Source: Phyllobacterium myrsinacearum
GTDB taxonomy: Bacteria; Pseudomonadota; Alphaproteobacteria; Rhizobiales; Rhizobiaceae
Reading direction: 5' to 3'
DNA: 64,000 nt
NCBI RefSeq assembly: GCF_014138285.1
Contig: NZ_JACGXN010000001.1
Location: forward strand, 981,314 to 1,045,313
Part shown: in pieces, positions 8,389 to 18,767 of the stretch
How positions within the stretch are numbered: position 1 is the first letter of the stretch
Layout of the letters: every line of letters begins with the position of its first letter
Made by a program: the position numbers and the translations under genes
The notes under the pieces: generated by a model
Told to the model about the DNA's origin: nothing
The model's database searches: none
What the model saw: the letters and a program-made list of their open reading frames with translations, nothing else

Positions 8389-11172
8389 TCAAAGCGTGCG
8401 GGTAATGTGTTCTACGCGGAACGCTTCGATCGTATCGCCTGCGCGAATATCGTCGTAGTTCTCGAACGCCATACCGCATTCCTGACCCGCAGGCACTTCG
8501 GAGACTTCGTCCTTGAAGCGCTTGAGCGTCTTGAGCTTGCCTTCGTGAATGACAACGTTGTCGCGGATAAGGCGCACGCCTGCACCACGTTCGACCTTGC
8601 CTTCCGTAACGCGGCAACCCGCAACCTTGCCGACCTTGGTAATATTGAAGACCTCGAGGATCTCCGCATTGCCGAGGAAGGTTTCGCGGCGTTCCGGCGA
8701 CAGAAGACCGGACATTGCTGCCTTCACGTCATCAACCAGATCGTAGATGATGTTGTAGTAGCGGATCTCTATGCCTTCACGCTCGGCCAGATCACGTGCC
8801 TGCTTGTTGGCACGAACATTAAAGCCGATGATCGCTGCATTGGACGCTTCAGCAAGAGCGATATCGCTCTCGGTGATACCACCGGCACCCGAATGGATGA
8901 TGCGTGCCCGAACTTCATCAGTTCCGAGCTTGTCCAGTGCACCGGCAATGGCTTCGATGGAACCCTGCACGTCACCCTTGATGAGCAGCGGGAATTCCTT
9001 CAGACCAGTTACCTGCAACTGGCTCATCATCTGCTCGAGCGAGCCACGCGATCCTGCCTGACGTGCCACAACCTTTTCACGGGCAAGACGCGTACGGTAC
9101 TCGGAAATCTCCCGGGCCTTGGCTTCGTTTTCCACGACGGCAAAGCGATCACCCGCCTGTGGCGGCCCACCAAGACCGAGAACCTCAACCGGCATAGCCG
9201 GACCAGCGTCCTTCAGGTTTTCACCGCGATCATTGACGAGTGCACGAACACGGCCCCATTCGCTACCGGCAACAATAATGTCACCAGGGCGCAGTGTACC
9301 CTTCTGAACCAGTACGGTTGCAACCGAGCCGCGTCCGCGATCAAGCTTGGCTTCGATGACGACGCCTTCAGCTGTACGTGTAGGATCAGCCTTGAGGTCA
9401 AGAACTTCAGCCTGAAGCAGGATGGCTTCAAGCAGTTTATCGAGACCAAGACCGGTCTTGGCCGAAACTTCAACGTCCAGTGTTTCACCGCCCATTGTTT
9501 CAACAAAGACTTCATGCTGCAACAGACCGTTGCGAACCTTCTGCGGATCGGCAGATGGCTTGTCGATCTTGTTGATCGCCACGATGATCGGAACACCCGC
9601 TGCCTTGGCATGGTTGATCGATTCAATCGTCTGCGGCATCACGCTGTCATCGGCAGCAACGACAAGGATAGCGATATCCGTTGCCTGTGCACCGCGGGCA
9701 CGCATCGCCGTAAAGGCAGCGTGACCTGGTGTGTCGATGAATGTGATCTTGTGACCGTTCTGCTCGACCTGATAGGCGCCGATGTGCTGGGTGATACCAC
9801 CTGCTTCACCAGAAACCACATTGGCCTTGCGGATGGCATCAAGCAACGAGGTCTTGCCATGATCGACGTGACCCATGATTGTAACGACTGGCGGCCGCGA
9901 CACGAACGAAGTCTGGTCGTCCTGTACGTTGAAGATACCTTCTTCAACGTCGGATTCTGCGACACGGCGAACCGTGTGGCCGAATTCCTCAGCGATCAGC
10001 TGAGCCATATCAGCATCGATCAGATCGCCAGCCTTCATCATCTGGCCTTCCTTCATCAAGTACTTGATGACATCGACCGAACGCTCAGCCATACGTTGGG
10101 CGAGCTCCTGAATTGTGATGGTCTCAGGCAGAATGACTTCACGCGCGATTTTCTCACGTGTTTCCTGCTGCATGCCGCGCTTGAATTTCTCCTGACGGCG
10201 GCGCATGGCGGAAAGTGAACGGCTGCGGCCTTCGTCATTCAACGCGGAGCCCAGAGTCAGCTTACCACGACGGCGCTCATCTTCACCCTTGACAACCTTG
10301 GGTGTGCGCACTTCCGGCTTGGCCGGCGCAGCACTGCTGTTGCCACGACGGGCACCGGCAGGGCTGGCGCGACGTTCTTCTTCTTCCTCGGCGGCAACTT
10401 TACGCACGGCACCCTTCGGCGCAGAAGCTTCTTCGGTAGCCTTGGCTGCTGTTTCAGGCTGGCGCTTGCGAGCTTCCTCTTCCGAGCGATGCTTGGCTTC
10501 AGCTTCCTTACGCAGGCGCTCCTCTTCCTCTGACTGACGGCGAGCAGATTCTTCTCGCTCCTTCGCGCGCAGAGCGTCTTCCTCCGCACGGCGTGCAGCT
10601 TCTACTGCTGCACGGGCACGGTCCTCTGCATCACGAACCTTTGAACCTTCAAGTGCCTTGCGGCGAGCCTCAAGTTCAGCGGTCGACAGTGTGTTCAGCA
10701 CCATGCCTGAACGATCATTCGGGCGGGGGCTTGCGGAACGGTAAGGCTGCTGTGCCGGACGCTGCGACTGAGCGGGGGCAGCGGGACGCGCACTTGCGGA
10801 AGCAGACGGCGCCGGTGCACTTGGCGCAGGAGCAGCCGGACGCGGCGCTGGCGCTGGCGTGCTTGGCGCGGTCGTCTGCACCGGCGCAGGTGCTGGCTGG
10901 GGAGCCGCTGTTGGCCGCGCAACCGGTGCCGAAGGAGCAGGTGCTGGGGCCGCAGACGCTGGCGCCTGCACCGGAGCAGCAGGAGGCGTTACCTCCGGCT
11001 TCTGATCCGGAAGGCTAAACTTGCGCTTCTTTGTTTCAACGACAACAGACTTCGTGCGGCCATGACTGAAATTCTGACGCACTGTACTCTGTTCAACGCC
11101 AGGCCGCTTCAAGGTCAGGGTCTTTTTATTGACGCCAAGCGTCTTGTCGTCTGTCGATTTTGTATCGCTCAT
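8389..11172 (-). CDS. infB: translation initiation factor IF-2
   Basis: GTPase that brings fMet-tRNA to the 30S P site and promotes subunit joining. At 927 residues it is a full-length proteobacterial IF-2. A low-complexity Ala/Pro/Gln N-terminus (about 50-170) precedes a highly charged coiled stretch (about 170-300), then the GTPase domain with G1 [15 protein letters not shown]3 DTPGH and G4 NKID, followed by beta-barrel and IF2-C domains. The ATG at 11172 overlaps the stop of the upstream ylxR-like gene by four bases, implying translational coupling. An internal start giving a shorter isoform, as in E. coli, cannot be decided here. Confidence 0.97.
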   Translation of the reverse strand: MSDTKSTDDKTLGVNKKTLTLKRPGVEQSTVRQNFSHGRTKSVVVETKKRKFSLPDQKPEVTPPAAPVQAPASAAPAPAPSAPVARPTAAPQPAPAPVQTTAPSTPAPAPRPAAPAPSAPAPSASASARPAAPAQSQRPAQQPYRSASPRPNDRSGMVLNTLSTAELEARRKALEGSKVRDAEDRARAAVEAARRAEEDALRAKEREESARRQSEEEERLRKEAEAKHRSEEEARKRQPETAAKATEEASAPKGAVRKVAAEEEEERRASPAGARRGNSSAAPAKPEVRTPKVVKGEDERRRGKLTLGSALNDEGRSRSLSAMRRRQEKFKRGMQQETREKIAREVILPETITIQELAQRMAERSVDVIKYLMKEGQMMKAGDLIDADMAQLIAEEFGHTVRRVAESDVEEGIFNVQDDQTSFVSRPPVVTIMGHVDHGKTSLLDAIRKANVVSGEAGGITQHIGAYQVEQNGHKITFIDTPGHAAFTAMRARGAQATDIAILVVAADDSVMPQTIESINHAKAAGVPIIVAINKIDKPSADPQKVRNGLLQHEVFVETMGGETLDVEVSAKTGLGLDKLLEAILLQAEVLDLKADPTRTAEGVVIEAKLDRGRGSVATVLVQKGTLRPGDIIVAGSEWGRVRALVNDRGENLKDAGPAMPVEVLGLGGPPQAGDRFAVVENEAKAREISEYRTRLAREKVVARQAGSRGSLEQMMSQLQVTGLKEFPLLIKGDVQGSIEAIAGALDKLGTDEVRARIIHSGAGGITESDIALAEASNAAIIGFNVRANKQARDLAEREGIEIRYYNIIYDLVDDVKAAMSGLLSPERRETFLGNAEILEVFNITKVGKVAGCRVTEGKVERGAGVRLIRDNVVIHEGKLKTLKRFKDEVSEVPAGQECGMAFENYDDIRAGDTIEAFRVEHITRTL

Positions 11173-11810
11173 TCCGTTTCCGTTTCCTTCGCGGCAGATG
11201 CCGCTTTAGCGTCGGCCAGATCCGTGAGGCCATCGCGAAAATGCTGTAGCAGCCAAGCTCGATTAACGAACCCGGCAGCTGCCTTCCCCTTGAGTACGGC
11301 AGCATGTATCACATTTACCCCGCCTAATGCCAAATCCATTTCATCGCTTTCAAACAATGAAAGGGCGGGAATTTCGGGTCCGCCGGCATAAACGACCGAA
11401 CGGCGGGCCTGATCAAGCTTGCGGACACCATCTTCCGCTGCTTCACGGGCATGAAGAACCAACGCTGCGGTGCCGTTGCGGATCGCTGAGTCCACTTTTG
11501 CGGCCCCTGTTACCACAACACCGGCCTTGCGCGCCAACCCAAAACTGCCAAGCGCGAATTTTACCAGCATCTGATCTACAACCAACCCGAAATCATCCGG
11601 GACAGTCACATTGGTTTTCAACGCACGCGGGAAGAGCTTTCGCTTGACCGCTTCATCAATATAACGCCGCTGGGCCTTCACCCAACACCCCCTGCCAGGA
11701 AGATTGCGCTTCAAATCAGCGACAACCGTTCCATCGGGGCTTGCAACGAACCGGATCATGTCATCGACAGAACCGCCTTCGCGCGTGACAATGCATGTCC
11801 TGTCATTCAT
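11169..11810 (-). CDS. YlxR/DUF448 RNA-binding protein with L7Ae-like domain
   Basis: Nucleic-acid-binding protein of the nusA-infB operon. Residues 1 to about 85 are the YlxR (DUF448) fold with RTCIVTRE and the hallmark LPGRGCWV; the rest resembles the L7Ae/L30e RNA-binding fold ([18 protein letters not shown]). This two-domain form is typical of alphaproteobacteria. I prefer the ATG at 11810 ([11 protein letters not shown]), which has GGA upstream; a TTG at 11828 in the same frame is possible. It sits 30 bases after nusA and overlaps infB by four bases. Confidence 0.9.
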   Translation of the reverse strand: MNDRTCIVTREGGSVDDMIRFVASPDGTVVADLKRNLPGRGCWVKAQRRYIDEAVKRKLFPRALKTNVTVPDDFGLVVDQMLVKFALGSFGLARKAGVVVTGAAKVDSAIRNGTAALVLHAREAAEDGVRKLDQARRSVVYAGGPEIPALSLFESDEMDLALGGVNVIHAAVLKGKAAAGFVNRAWLLQHFRDGLTDLADAKAASAAKETETE

Positions 11811-11840
11811 TTCCGGTTCCACGTACAAGGTCTCTCGCTA

Positions 11841-13442
11841 TCAGCCAGCGACCTCTTCGTCCGGCACTTCGTCAGTTTCTACAGCAACCAGATCGTCTTC
11901 GGTGATCCAGCCAACCTTGAGGCGTGCAGTCAGAACCATCTGCTCCGCTTCGGTACGGCTGACTTCGAAAGCCGAGAGAATGCCCGCATGGTTGATTGTC
12001 TCACCATCCTTGCGTTCACGCCAGCCGGTCAATTCATCCACCGCATACCCGGCGAAGTCTTCGACGGACTTAACGCCATCTTCACCGACCGCGACCAGAA
12101 TGGCATTTGTCATGCCAGGCAGGTCGCGCAGGTCGTCCTCAACACCAAGTTCCTTGCGGCGCGCATCCCGTTCCGCTTCAATACGTCCGAGATATTCCTG
12201 AGCGCGCTGCTGAATTTCACTTGCAGTTTCCTCGTCGAAACCATCGATGGAGGAAATTTCATCGCCATCCACATAGGCGATTTCCTCGACGCTGGCAAAA
12301 CCTTCCGACGCAAGAACCTGACCGACCATCTCGTCAACATCAAGTGCTTCCATGAACAGGTTCGAGCGCTCGACGAATTCCTTCTGGCGGCGTTCGGATT
12401 CTTCCTGTTCAGTGAGAATGTCAATGTCCCAGCCGGTTAGCTGCGATGCGAGGCGTACATTCTGACCACGACGACCGATCGCTAGGGATAGTTGGTCATC
12501 CGGGACCACAACTTCAATACGTTCGGCATCTTCATCAAGCACAACCTTGGAAACTTCCGCCGGCTGCAACGCATTGACGATGAAGGAAGCTGGCTCCGGC
12601 GACCACGGAATGATGTCAATCTTTTCGCCCTGCAACTCGCCGACGACAGCCTGAACGCGCGAACCGCGCATACCAACGCAGGCGCCGACGGGATCGATCG
12701 ACGAATCACGCGAAATCACCGCAATCTTGGCGCGGGAACCCGGATCACGGGCAACCGACTTGATTTCGATGATGCCGTCATAGATTTCAGGCACTTCCAT
12801 GGTGAAAAGCTTTGCCATGAACTGCGGATGCGTACGGCTCAGGAAAATCTGCGGGCCGCGCTGTTCGCGGCGCACGTCATAAACATAAGCACGGACACGG
12901 TCACCGTAACGGAATGTCTCGCGGGGGATCAGTTCGTCGCGGCGGACAATCGCTTCACCACGGCCGAGGTCGACAATCACATTGCCGTATTCAACGCGCT
13001 TGACGCTGCCGTTGATGATTTCGCCGACACGATCCTTGTATTCGTCATACTGGCGGTCACGCTCGGCTTCACGCACTTTCTGCACAATAACCTGCTTGGC
13101 GGACTGCGCAGCGATGCGGCCGAAATCCATTGGCGGCAGCTGGTCGGCGAGAAAATCGCCCGGCTGCGCATCAGGATTACGATCGCGTGCAGCGTCCATG
13201 CTGATCTGCGTGACCGGATCTTCGACATTATCGACAACTTCCAGCAGGCGCTGCAGCTTGATCTCGCCTGTTTTGGCGTTGATATCGGCGCGGATATTGG
13301 TCTCCTGACCGTAACGCGAACGCGCGGCTTTCTGGATGGCATCGGCCATTGCCGCAATAACGATCTCGCGGTCAATCGACTTCTCGCGGGCCACCGCATC
13401 GGCGATCTGCAGAAGTTCTAGCCTGTTTGCACTGACTGCCAT
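11841..13442 (-). CDS. nusA: transcription termination/antitermination factor NusA
   Basis: Binds RNA polymerase and nascent RNA to control pausing, termination and rRNA antitermination. The 533 residues show the N-terminal RNAP-binding domain (about 1-125), S1 domain (from about 135), KH1 and KH2 (VGACVGMRGSRVQAVV; LAIGRRGQNVRLA) and C-terminal helix-hairpin-helix/acidic repeats ending in an acidic tail. The ATG at 13442 follows AAGGAG on the minus strand; the frame is open 22 codons further upstream without support. It begins 62 bases after rimP. Confidence 0.97.
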   Translation of the reverse strand: MAVSANRLELLQIADAVAREKSIDREIVIAAMADAIQKAARSRYGQETNIRADINAKTGEIKLQRLLEVVDNVEDPVTQISMDAARDRNPDAQPGDFLADQLPPMDFGRIAAQSAKQVIVQKVREAERDRQYDEYKDRVGEIINGSVKRVEYGNVIVDLGRGEAIVRRDELIPRETFRYGDRVRAYVYDVRREQRGPQIFLSRTHPQFMAKLFTMEVPEIYDGIIEIKSVARDPGSRAKIAVISRDSSIDPVGACVGMRGSRVQAVVGELQGEKIDIIPWSPEPASFIVNALQPAEVSKVVLDEDAERIEVVVPDDQLSLAIGRRGQNVRLASQLTGWDIDILTEQEESERRQKEFVERSNLFMEALDVDEMVGQVLASEGFASVEEIAYVDGDEISSIDGFDEETASEIQQRAQEYLGRIEAERDARRKELGVEDDLRDLPGMTNAILVAVGEDGVKSVEDFAGYAVDELTGWRERKDGETINHAGILSAFEVSRTEAEQMVLTARLKVGWITEDDLVAVETDEVPDEEVAG

Positions 13443-13504
13443 GTCTTTCTCCTTGAGTTCCCCTTGGGGTTCATCGCACCGCTTCTCCCGCGGGCGTATG
13501 AAGA

Positions 13505-14176
13505 TCAATCCTGTTTTGTCTGTTCCTGCTCGGCGGATTCCGTCTGGTCTGCCTCGTCAGAGGACGCAGCGCCCTCCTCCGGAATCCGGCCTTCGCGCAA
13601 ATCCTTGTCGCGGCGCAAAGCATCGCGAATAAGATCATCTGTCAAAATGAGCCGTGCATCCGAGATCAATTCGAATGGCACTTCGATCACCGGCTCGTCA
13701 CCATAACTCGCCTGATCACTCTCTATCGTGACAGCATCCTCCGTAACGGCTGCAATGCGGCCGCGGAATTTCTTGCGTCCGCTCAATACTGCTGAGGTGT
13801 CAACCTTGACGACATGACCGGACCACGTGGTGAAATCCGATTTGCGCACCAACGGACGGTCAATGCCGGGCGATGACACTTCCAGATGATAATGACGGTC
13901 GATGGGATCTTCCACATCCAGCACCGGCGACATGGTGCGGCTAACCAGTTCGCAATCCTCAACGGTCATCGTGCCATCGAAGCGCTCGGTCATGATCTGC
14001 AAAGTGAGGCCGTTCAAGCCGGAGAGCCGAACACGCACGAGGCGAAAACCAATGGATTCGAGAACCGGCTCAATAATACCGGCAACACGGGCATCGATAC
14101 CCGTCTCGGTTATAATACGCTCTTCGTGCACGGTTGTTTCAACCGCTTCGTGTTCTGTTTTGGTGCCGTCTGTCAC
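13505..14176 (-). CDS. rimP: ribosome maturation factor RimP
   Basis: Needed for 30S assembly, at the head of the nusA operon as in most bacteria. The body matches RimP ([38 protein letters not shown]), with an acidic Glu/Gln-rich tail after residue 190. The start is uncertain. I choose GTG at 14176 because AGGGA lies a suitable distance upstream; a TTG at 14203 in the same frame has no ribosome-binding site. The product would be 223 residues, longer than E. coli RimP (about 150) mainly through N- and C-terminal extensions usual in rhizobia. Confidence 0.93.
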   Translation of the reverse strand: MTDGTKTEHEAVETTVHEERIITETGIDARVAGIIEPVLESIGFRLVRVRLSGLNGLTLQIMTERFDGTMTVEDCELVSRTMSPVLDVEDPIDRHYHLEVSSPGIDRPLVRKSDFTTWSGHVVKVDTSAVLSGRKKFRGRIAAVTEDAVTIESDQASYGDEPVIEVPFELISDARLILTDDLIRDALRRDKDLREGRIPEEGAASSDEADQTESAEQEQTKQD

Positions 14177-14405
14177 GCAGAATTTTCCCTGTTTCGGCCC
14201 CAAGAAACAAAAAAGAGCGGGACCTGTGTGGACCCACCCCTGTTCTATCGACCAAGAATATGACTTCTATATATCGAAATGACGGGGCAGTTTCAAGCGC
14301 CGTGACGAATTTCTGCATACGAGTCACAAGTTCGTCCGTTTCTATATCAGTTAAAGCTGCGTCAAACCACGGCGCTTCCCACAAATCATGCAGATCGACC
14401 CGCAA
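14139..14405 (-). other. possible small reading frame or gene remnant upstream of rimP
   Basis: The intergenic stretch 14177-14588 (412 bases) contains one gene-like frame on the minus strand. From a TTG at 14405 it reads RVDLHDLWEAPWFDAAL and continues for about 55 residues of ordinary protein composition before turning basic and running into the rimP start in another frame. There is no ATG and no clear ribosome-binding site, and the frame opens after a stop 14 codons upstream. It could be a decayed gene end or chance. I do not recognise it. Confidence 0.2.
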
Positions 14406-14588
14406 GACCCAAGGCAGCCGAAATTTGCGGCCAGCGGTGGATTCAGGCTTTTATATGGGCTGAAAATGCAGAATTCAGGCCATCGCAATGCATTTTCGCA
14501 TGGCTGCCCTGCGCGTGAGGGCCTAACCGTCCAAGGTCAATTCACTTATCTATGCTGCATCGCAATATAACTGCGAAAGGAATGAGCC

Positions 14589-14753
14589 ATGACCAAGAGA
14601 CATATGCCTTACAAGATCAGCCGCTTTCTCAACGTATTCGGCAGTGCCGTCGCTGTTGCATCCGCAACACGTATCGGTCACCAGCCGATTGCTTCAGATC
14701 TGCGCAATCTTGGCATTGACCCTGTTCAGTTCAGCGCTATCCACCGGAACTAA
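14589..14753 (+). CDS. 54-residue small protein, unknown function
   Basis: A short plus-strand gene beginning MTKRHMPYKISRF and ending PVQFSAIHRN. It has an AAGGA ribosome-binding site seven bases before the ATG at 14589. Features are a basic N-terminus, a short Ala/Val-rich hydrophobic stretch (GSAVAVASA, residues 18-26) and a conserved-looking SDLRNLGIDP segment. The pattern resembles small uncharacterised proteins I associate with rhizobial genomes; no function is known to me. It stands alone between the rimP leader and the tct operon and is followed within three bases by a palindrome that may terminate it. Confidence 0.65.
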   Translation: MTKRHMPYKISRFLNVFGSAVAVASATRIGHQPIASDLRNLGIDPVQFSAIHRN

Positions 14754-14755
14754 CC

Positions 14756-14797
14756 CATGATCCCGAAAAGTTGCATGACTTTTCGGACGGGATCATG
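14756..14797. repeat. palindrome between the small gene and tctA, likely bidirectional terminator
   Basis: CATGATCCCG (14756-14765) pairs with CGGGATCATG (14788-14797), and the inner AAAAGT/ACTTTT also pair around a TGCATG loop. It sits between two convergent genes and resembles rhizobial extragenic palindromic units. A short T-rich stretch follows at 14806 on the plus strand (ATTTTTCC), so it may terminate the small gene. Confidence 0.5.
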
Positions 14798-14837
14798 CGT
14801 CAGAGTAATTTTTCCGGTGGAACAGGCTGATTAATGA

Positions 14838-16355
14838 TCAGTCTTCGTTTGCGGCGAGTTGCGACAGCACCTTGCCTTTGCCCCGTGCCCGCAAGATCAA
14901 TGGTACAACTACAGCGCAGACAGCCAAGACAAGCAGAATGATCGCGATGGGCGACCCCACCAGAACGGTAACGTCGCCCTGACTGATCGCGAGTGCACGG
15001 CGCAACTGCTGCTCCGCCATCGGTCCAAGGATCAGGCCCACGACAACAGGTGCAATCGGATAACCGAAGCGCCGCAGAATATATCCCAGGATACCGAACA
15101 CCAGCAGCATGCCCAGCTCGAATGTCGAGGGATTGGCGCCGATTGTGCCAAGTGTTGCGAACACCAGAATACCCGCATAGAGCCAATGCCTCGGGATGGA
15201 CAGCAACCGCACCCAGAGGCCGATCAGCGGCAGGTTAAGCACCAGCAGCATGAAATTGGCTACCAGAAGGCTGGCAATCAATCCCCAGACAATTTGCGGG
15301 TTGGTCGCAAACAGCAAGGGTCCAGGCTGCAAACCAAACTGCTGAAAACCAGCCAGCATAATGGCGGCCGTAGCCGTCGTCGGCAGACCAAGCGTCAGCA
15401 AGGGAACCAGCGTTCCGGCGGCCGACGCGTTATTGGCAGCCTCCGGACCAGCCACGCCTTCAATGGCGCCGTGGCCGAATTCCTCCGGCTTTTTCGCCAA
15501 CTGCTTTTCCACCGAATAGGAGAGGAACGTACCGATCTCTGCGCCACCCGCAGGCATCGCCCCGATCGGGAAGCCGATGAGCGTGCCGCGCAGCCATGGC
15601 TTCCAGGAGCGGGACCAATCTTCTTTGTTCATCCAGACCGAACCCTTGACCGGTTCGATCTTTTCATCGCCGCCACCGCGCGCAGCGGCCACGCTCAAGG
15701 TTTCTCCGATCGCGAAAAGTGCAACCGCAAGCGTCGTTACCTCCACACCGTCGAGCAGATCCGGAATACCGAATGCCAGCCGCGCCTGCCCGGTCTGCAG
15801 ATCGATACCGATCAGGCCAAGCGCGAGACCGAGAAACAGTGCCGTCAGCCCGCGCAATGTTGAATCGCCGAACGCCGCCGATACGGTCATGAAGGCAAGG
15901 ATCATCAGCGCGAAATATTCCGCCGGTCCAAAAGACAGCGCAAATTTGACGATTGTCGGAGCGATCAGCGCAAGGCCCAGCGTTGCTATGAGACCGGCAA
16001 CGAACGAACCGATAGCAGCCGTTGCCAGCGCCGGCCCGCCGCGTCCGGCACGCGCCATCTTGTTACCTTCCAGCGCTGTAACAATGGAGGCGCTTTCCCC
16101 CGGCGTGTTCAGAAGAATGGACGTGGTTGATCCGCCATACATGCCTCCGTAGTAGATACCGGCAAACATGATAAGCGAACCGGCCGGATCGAGTTTGTAG
16201 GTAACGGGCAGAAGCAGCGCGACTGTCAGCGCTGGTCCGATACCGGGCAAGACGCCAACGGCTGTGCCCAATGTCACACCAACCAGTGCATAAAACAGAT
16301 TCATCGGCTCCAATGCGACTAGGAAACCGTGGGCTAGGAGTGAAAATGTATCCAT
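14838..16355 (-). CDS. tctA: tripartite tricarboxylate transporter, large permease TctA
   Basis: Large membrane subunit of a TTT-family secondary transporter for citrate-like di/tricarboxylates; it works with TctB and the periplasmic binder TctC. The 505 residues form about ten or more hydrophobic segments, with family motifs [13 protein letters not shown] near residue 40, [19 protein letters not shown] near 70-85 and a second glycine-rich loop ([14 protein letters not shown]) near residue 325. Start ATG at 16355, 14 bases after tctB. The true substrate cannot be read from sequence. This operon separates trmB from rimP, so it looks like an insertion into a conserved block. Confidence 0.92.
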   Translation of the reverse strand: MDTFSLLAHGFLVALEPMNLFYALVGVTLGTAVGVLPGIGPALTVALLLPVTYKLDPAGSLIMFAGIYYGGMYGGSTTSILLNTPGESASIVTALEGNKMARAGRGGPALATAAIGSFVAGLIATLGLALIAPTIVKFALSFGPAEYFALMILAFMTVSAAFGDSTLRGLTALFLGLALGLIGIDLQTGQARLAFGIPDLLDGVEVTTLAVALFAIGETLSVAAARGGGDEKIEPVKGSVWMNKEDWSRSWKPWLRGTLIGFPIGAMPAGGAEIGTFLSYSVEKQLAKKPEEFGHGAIEGVAGPEAANNASAAGTLVPLLTLGLPTTATAAIMLAGFQQFGLQPGPLLFATNPQIVWGLIASLLVANFMLLVLNLPLIGLWVRLLSIPRHWLYAGILVFATLGTIGANPSTFELGMLLVFGILGYILRRFGYPIAPVVVGLILGPMAEQQLRRALAISQGDVTVLVGSPIAIILLVLAVCAVVVPLILRARGKGKVLSQLAANED

Positions 16356-16369
16356 GGCTGTGATGCCTT

Positions 16370-16852
16370 TTAAATGAGGTGCTCAAGCGGCCCGGCCGGA
16401 AGCGACAATTGCAGCCCCTTGGCAAAAATGACCCAAACCACAAAGGACAGGACGATGCCGATAGGAACGGTCATCCAGAGCGGCCCCTTGCCGAACCCGC
16501 GGGCCGTCGCTGCAAACAGAATACCCGTTGCAATCGAAAAGCCGACCGTGTTCAGGAGCAGCATCTGTGCAGCAAGCCCGCTGACAATCCAGAAAACCGG
16601 TCCAAACTCCTGCTCTTCGCGTTCGGGGAAATCCCCGCGCCAAGCTTCGAAACCGGTCCAGATGGCCAACGCAAACAGGCAGGCCGATATGGCATAAGGA
16701 AATGCGCCGGGGCCAATGCGTGTCGTGCTTCCGCCGTGGGCGGTCGCCGTGCTGTAAACAATGACAGCCGCTATGATGGCAAGAACGACTGCAATGACCA
16801 GCGCCGCCCGATCTGGGCGGCGCGCTTCGGGAGTGTTTGACCTGTCTGTCAT
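16370..16852 (-). CDS. tctB: tripartite tricarboxylate transporter, small permease TctB
   Basis: Small membrane subunit of the TctCBA transporter, 160 residues with about four hydrophobic segments (from [17 protein letters not shown] near residue 15 to [18 protein letters not shown] near the C-terminus). TctB sequences vary widely, so the call leans on size, topology and position between tctC and tctA. Its ATG at 16852 overlaps the tctC stop by four bases, so synthesis is coupled. Confidence 0.88.
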   Translation of the reverse strand: MTDRSNTPEARRPDRAALVIAVVLAIIAAVIVYSTATAHGGSTTRIGPGAFPYAISACLFALAIWTGFEAWRGDFPEREEQEFGPVFWIVSGLAAQMLLLNTVGFSIATGILFAATARGFGKGPLWMTVPIGIVLSFVVWVIFAKGLQLSLPAGPLEHLI

Positions 16853-17799
16853 TTTACAAGGCCGATATCTTTCAGGATTGCGGACGTTGCGTCGGTGTCC
16901 TTCGCCAGCTGCGCCTTGAACGCGTCACCCGCAAGGTAGGTATCCGCCCAGCCCTTGGAAGCCAGCTGATCCTGCCATGTCTTCGACTTTACCATCTTTT
17001 CTACATCCGCACCGATGGCTGCTTCCTGCTCCTTGGAAATTCCAGGGGCAGCGGCCACCATACGCCAGTTCTGGATAGCCACATCGACGCCACCTTCCTT
17101 GAACGTCGGCGCGTCAATACCTGCAACCTTTACATCGCTGGAAATGCCGATGATCCGCAATGTACCCGCCTTGATCTGCGATTCAAACTCACCGTAACCG
17201 GAAATACCGACCGTTACCTGATTGCCGAGAATGGCAGCCAACGCCTCACCGCCACCGGAGAAAGCGATGTAATTGACCTTGGTCGGATCAACGCCTGCTG
17301 CCTTGGCGATCAGACCAGCCGTAATGTGATCCGTGCCACCGGCCGAACCACCACCCCAGGAAACCGAACCCGGATCAGCCTTGAGCTTCTCAACAAGATC
17401 CGCGATGGTCTTGATCGGGGATGCGGCCGGAACGACCAATGCTTCGAACTCACCCGTCAGGCGTGCAATCGGGGTGACCTGTGACAGGTCGACCGGTGAC
17501 GCGTTCGTCAAAATAGCACCAACCATCACGTAACCGCCGACGATCAATTGCGCCGGATCACCCTTCGCGGAATTGGCAAACTGGGCCAGACCAATGGTGC
17601 CACCAGCTCCTGGGACATTAACGACCTGAACGTTCCCCGAGATTTTTTCATCTTGCAACACGGTCTGAATCGTACGAGCCGTCTGATCCCAGCCGCCGCC
17701 AGGGGCCGCAGGAGCCATGATCTTGTAATCTGCAGCGAAAGCCGAACCTGACACAATCATTGCGCCGGCAGCGACGAAAGTAAGCAACATTTTACGCAT
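16849..17799 (-). CDS. tctC: tripartite tricarboxylate transporter substrate-binding protein TctC
   Basis: Periplasmic solute-binding protein of the Bug/TctC family, 316 residues. It has a Sec signal peptide ([16 protein letters not shown], probable cleavage after SAFA near residue 22), then the family start [18 protein letters not shown] and the [10 protein letters not shown] segment near residue 145. The ATG at 17799 follows GGGAGG on the minus strand; 33 further upstream codons have no signal-peptide character. First gene of the tctCBA operon. No TctD/TctE two-component pair is next to it, so its regulation is not evident. Confidence 0.92.
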   Translation of the reverse strand: MRKMLLTFVAAGAMIVSGSAFAADYKIMAPAAPGGGWDQTARTIQTVLQDEKISGNVQVVNVPGAGGTIGLAQFANSAKGDPAQLIVGGYVMVGAILTNASPVDLSQVTPIARLTGEFEALVVPAASPIKTIADLVEKLKADPGSVSWGGGSAGGTDHITAGLIAKAAGVDPTKVNYIAFSGGGEALAAILGNQVTVGISGYGEFESQIKAGTLRIIGISSDVKVAGIDAPTFKEGGVDVAIQNWRMVAAAPGISKEQEAAIGADVEKMVKSKTWQDQLASKGWADTYLAGDAFKAQLAKDTDATSAILKDIGLVK

Positions 17800-18034
17800 T
17801 GTAGAAATCCTCCCGTGACAGCATTCAGCCGTCTGTTTTTCCTGGACCTTTGAAGAAGCCGGGAGTTGGCGACAGTCAAAGCCACGCATTGACGACAAAC
17901 GTCGAATTCAATGCAACAATACAACTATAGGACAGCCTCCCAGCGGTCTCCTCATCGTCAGATTGACATGAGAAAACTGTCTGGAAGCTGTCATCGGAGT
18001 TGAGAGACGGGCCAATATTGCCCGGACAGAGCGA
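17800..18034 (-). promoter_or_regulatory. tctC upstream region
   Basis: 235 bases between the trmB stop and the tctC start, holding the tctC ribosome-binding site and presumably its promoter. A partly symmetric element (TGACA ... TGTCA around 17966-17993) could be an operator, but this is weak. No gene is supported here. Confidence 0.3.
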
Positions 18035-18745
18035 TTAGCGGCGTAAAAAGGTCAGATAGGCACCGATACGGCCTTCACGATGCGCCTTCTGCTCATAGCG
18101 TGTGCTGGGCCAAGCTTCATAAGGCGTATGCCAATCGGCCGAAGTTTCGGCCTGCCATTCGAAATCGCCGTGCTCACGGCAATGCTGCAACGCCCAGTTA
18201 ACGTACGTATCAATATCGGACGCGAAGCGGAACGGACTGCCTGGTTTCAATACCCGGGCAAAACGGTCAAGATTCTTCTGGCTGACAAAACGCCGCTTCC
18301 AGTGCTTTTTCTTCGGCCAGGGATCCGGATAAAACAGATCTATGCCGTCAAGCGAAGCTTCCGGCAACCAGTCAAGAACCTGCGTGGCATCATCGTCATA
18401 GAGACGGATGTTCTGCAAAGGATTGTCGTGCAAATCAACAACAAGCTTTGCCATGCTATTGACGAAGGGCTCAACGCCGATGAACCCGGAGGTGGGAAAC
18501 CGGGCGGCTTCATGTAGCAAATGTTCGCCGCCGCCGAACCCGATCTCCAGCCGGACCTTGTCGACCTGCGCAGTGAAAAGACCGCGCAGGTCATTGGGGG
18601 CAGCTTGCGACAGGTCCAGCTTGAGCAGCGGCAGCAGTTCATCACGAATGGACCGCTGCAACGGCCTCAGCGTTTTGCCATTGCGTCGGCCAAAAAAGGC
18701 TTCCGTCGAACGCTCGCGCCTTGGCTCTTCTGTCTCTGTCATCAT
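18035..18745 (-). CDS. trmB: tRNA (guanine-N7-)-methyltransferase TrmB
   Basis: Methylates G46 of tRNA. The roughly 236-residue protein has the SAM site [11 protein letters not shown] and the TrmB signature [16 protein letters not shown], plus a basic N-terminus. Two adjacent ATGs (18745, 18742) are the likely starts, 22 bases after metK; the ribosome-binding site is weak. It is the last gene of the long minus-strand tsaB-to-trmB block. Confidence 0.94.
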   Translation of the reverse strand: MMTETEEPRRERSTEAFFGRRNGKTLRPLQRSIRDELLPLLKLDLSQAAPNDLRGLFTAQVDKVRLEIGFGGGEHLLHEAARFPTSGFIGVEPFVNSMAKLVVDLHDNPLQNIRLYDDDATQVLDWLPEASLDGIDLFYPDPWPKKKHWKRRFVSQKNLDRFARVLKPGSPFRFASDIDTYVNWALQHCREHGDFEWQAETSADWHTPYEAWPSTRYEQKAHREGRIGAYLTFLRR

Positions 18746-18767
18746 CACAATCAATCGTACTGGCGGC

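Noticed and set aside
8383-10218. A 611-codon open frame on the plus strand antisense to infB
   Set aside because: It mirrors the IF-2 GTPase domain and has no start signals or family similarity, so it is a shadow frame.
10700-11000. A tandem repeat locus on the minus strand
   Set aside because: The repetitive GC-rich sequence encodes the Ala/Pro-rich low-complexity N-terminus of IF-2, which is normal for that protein.
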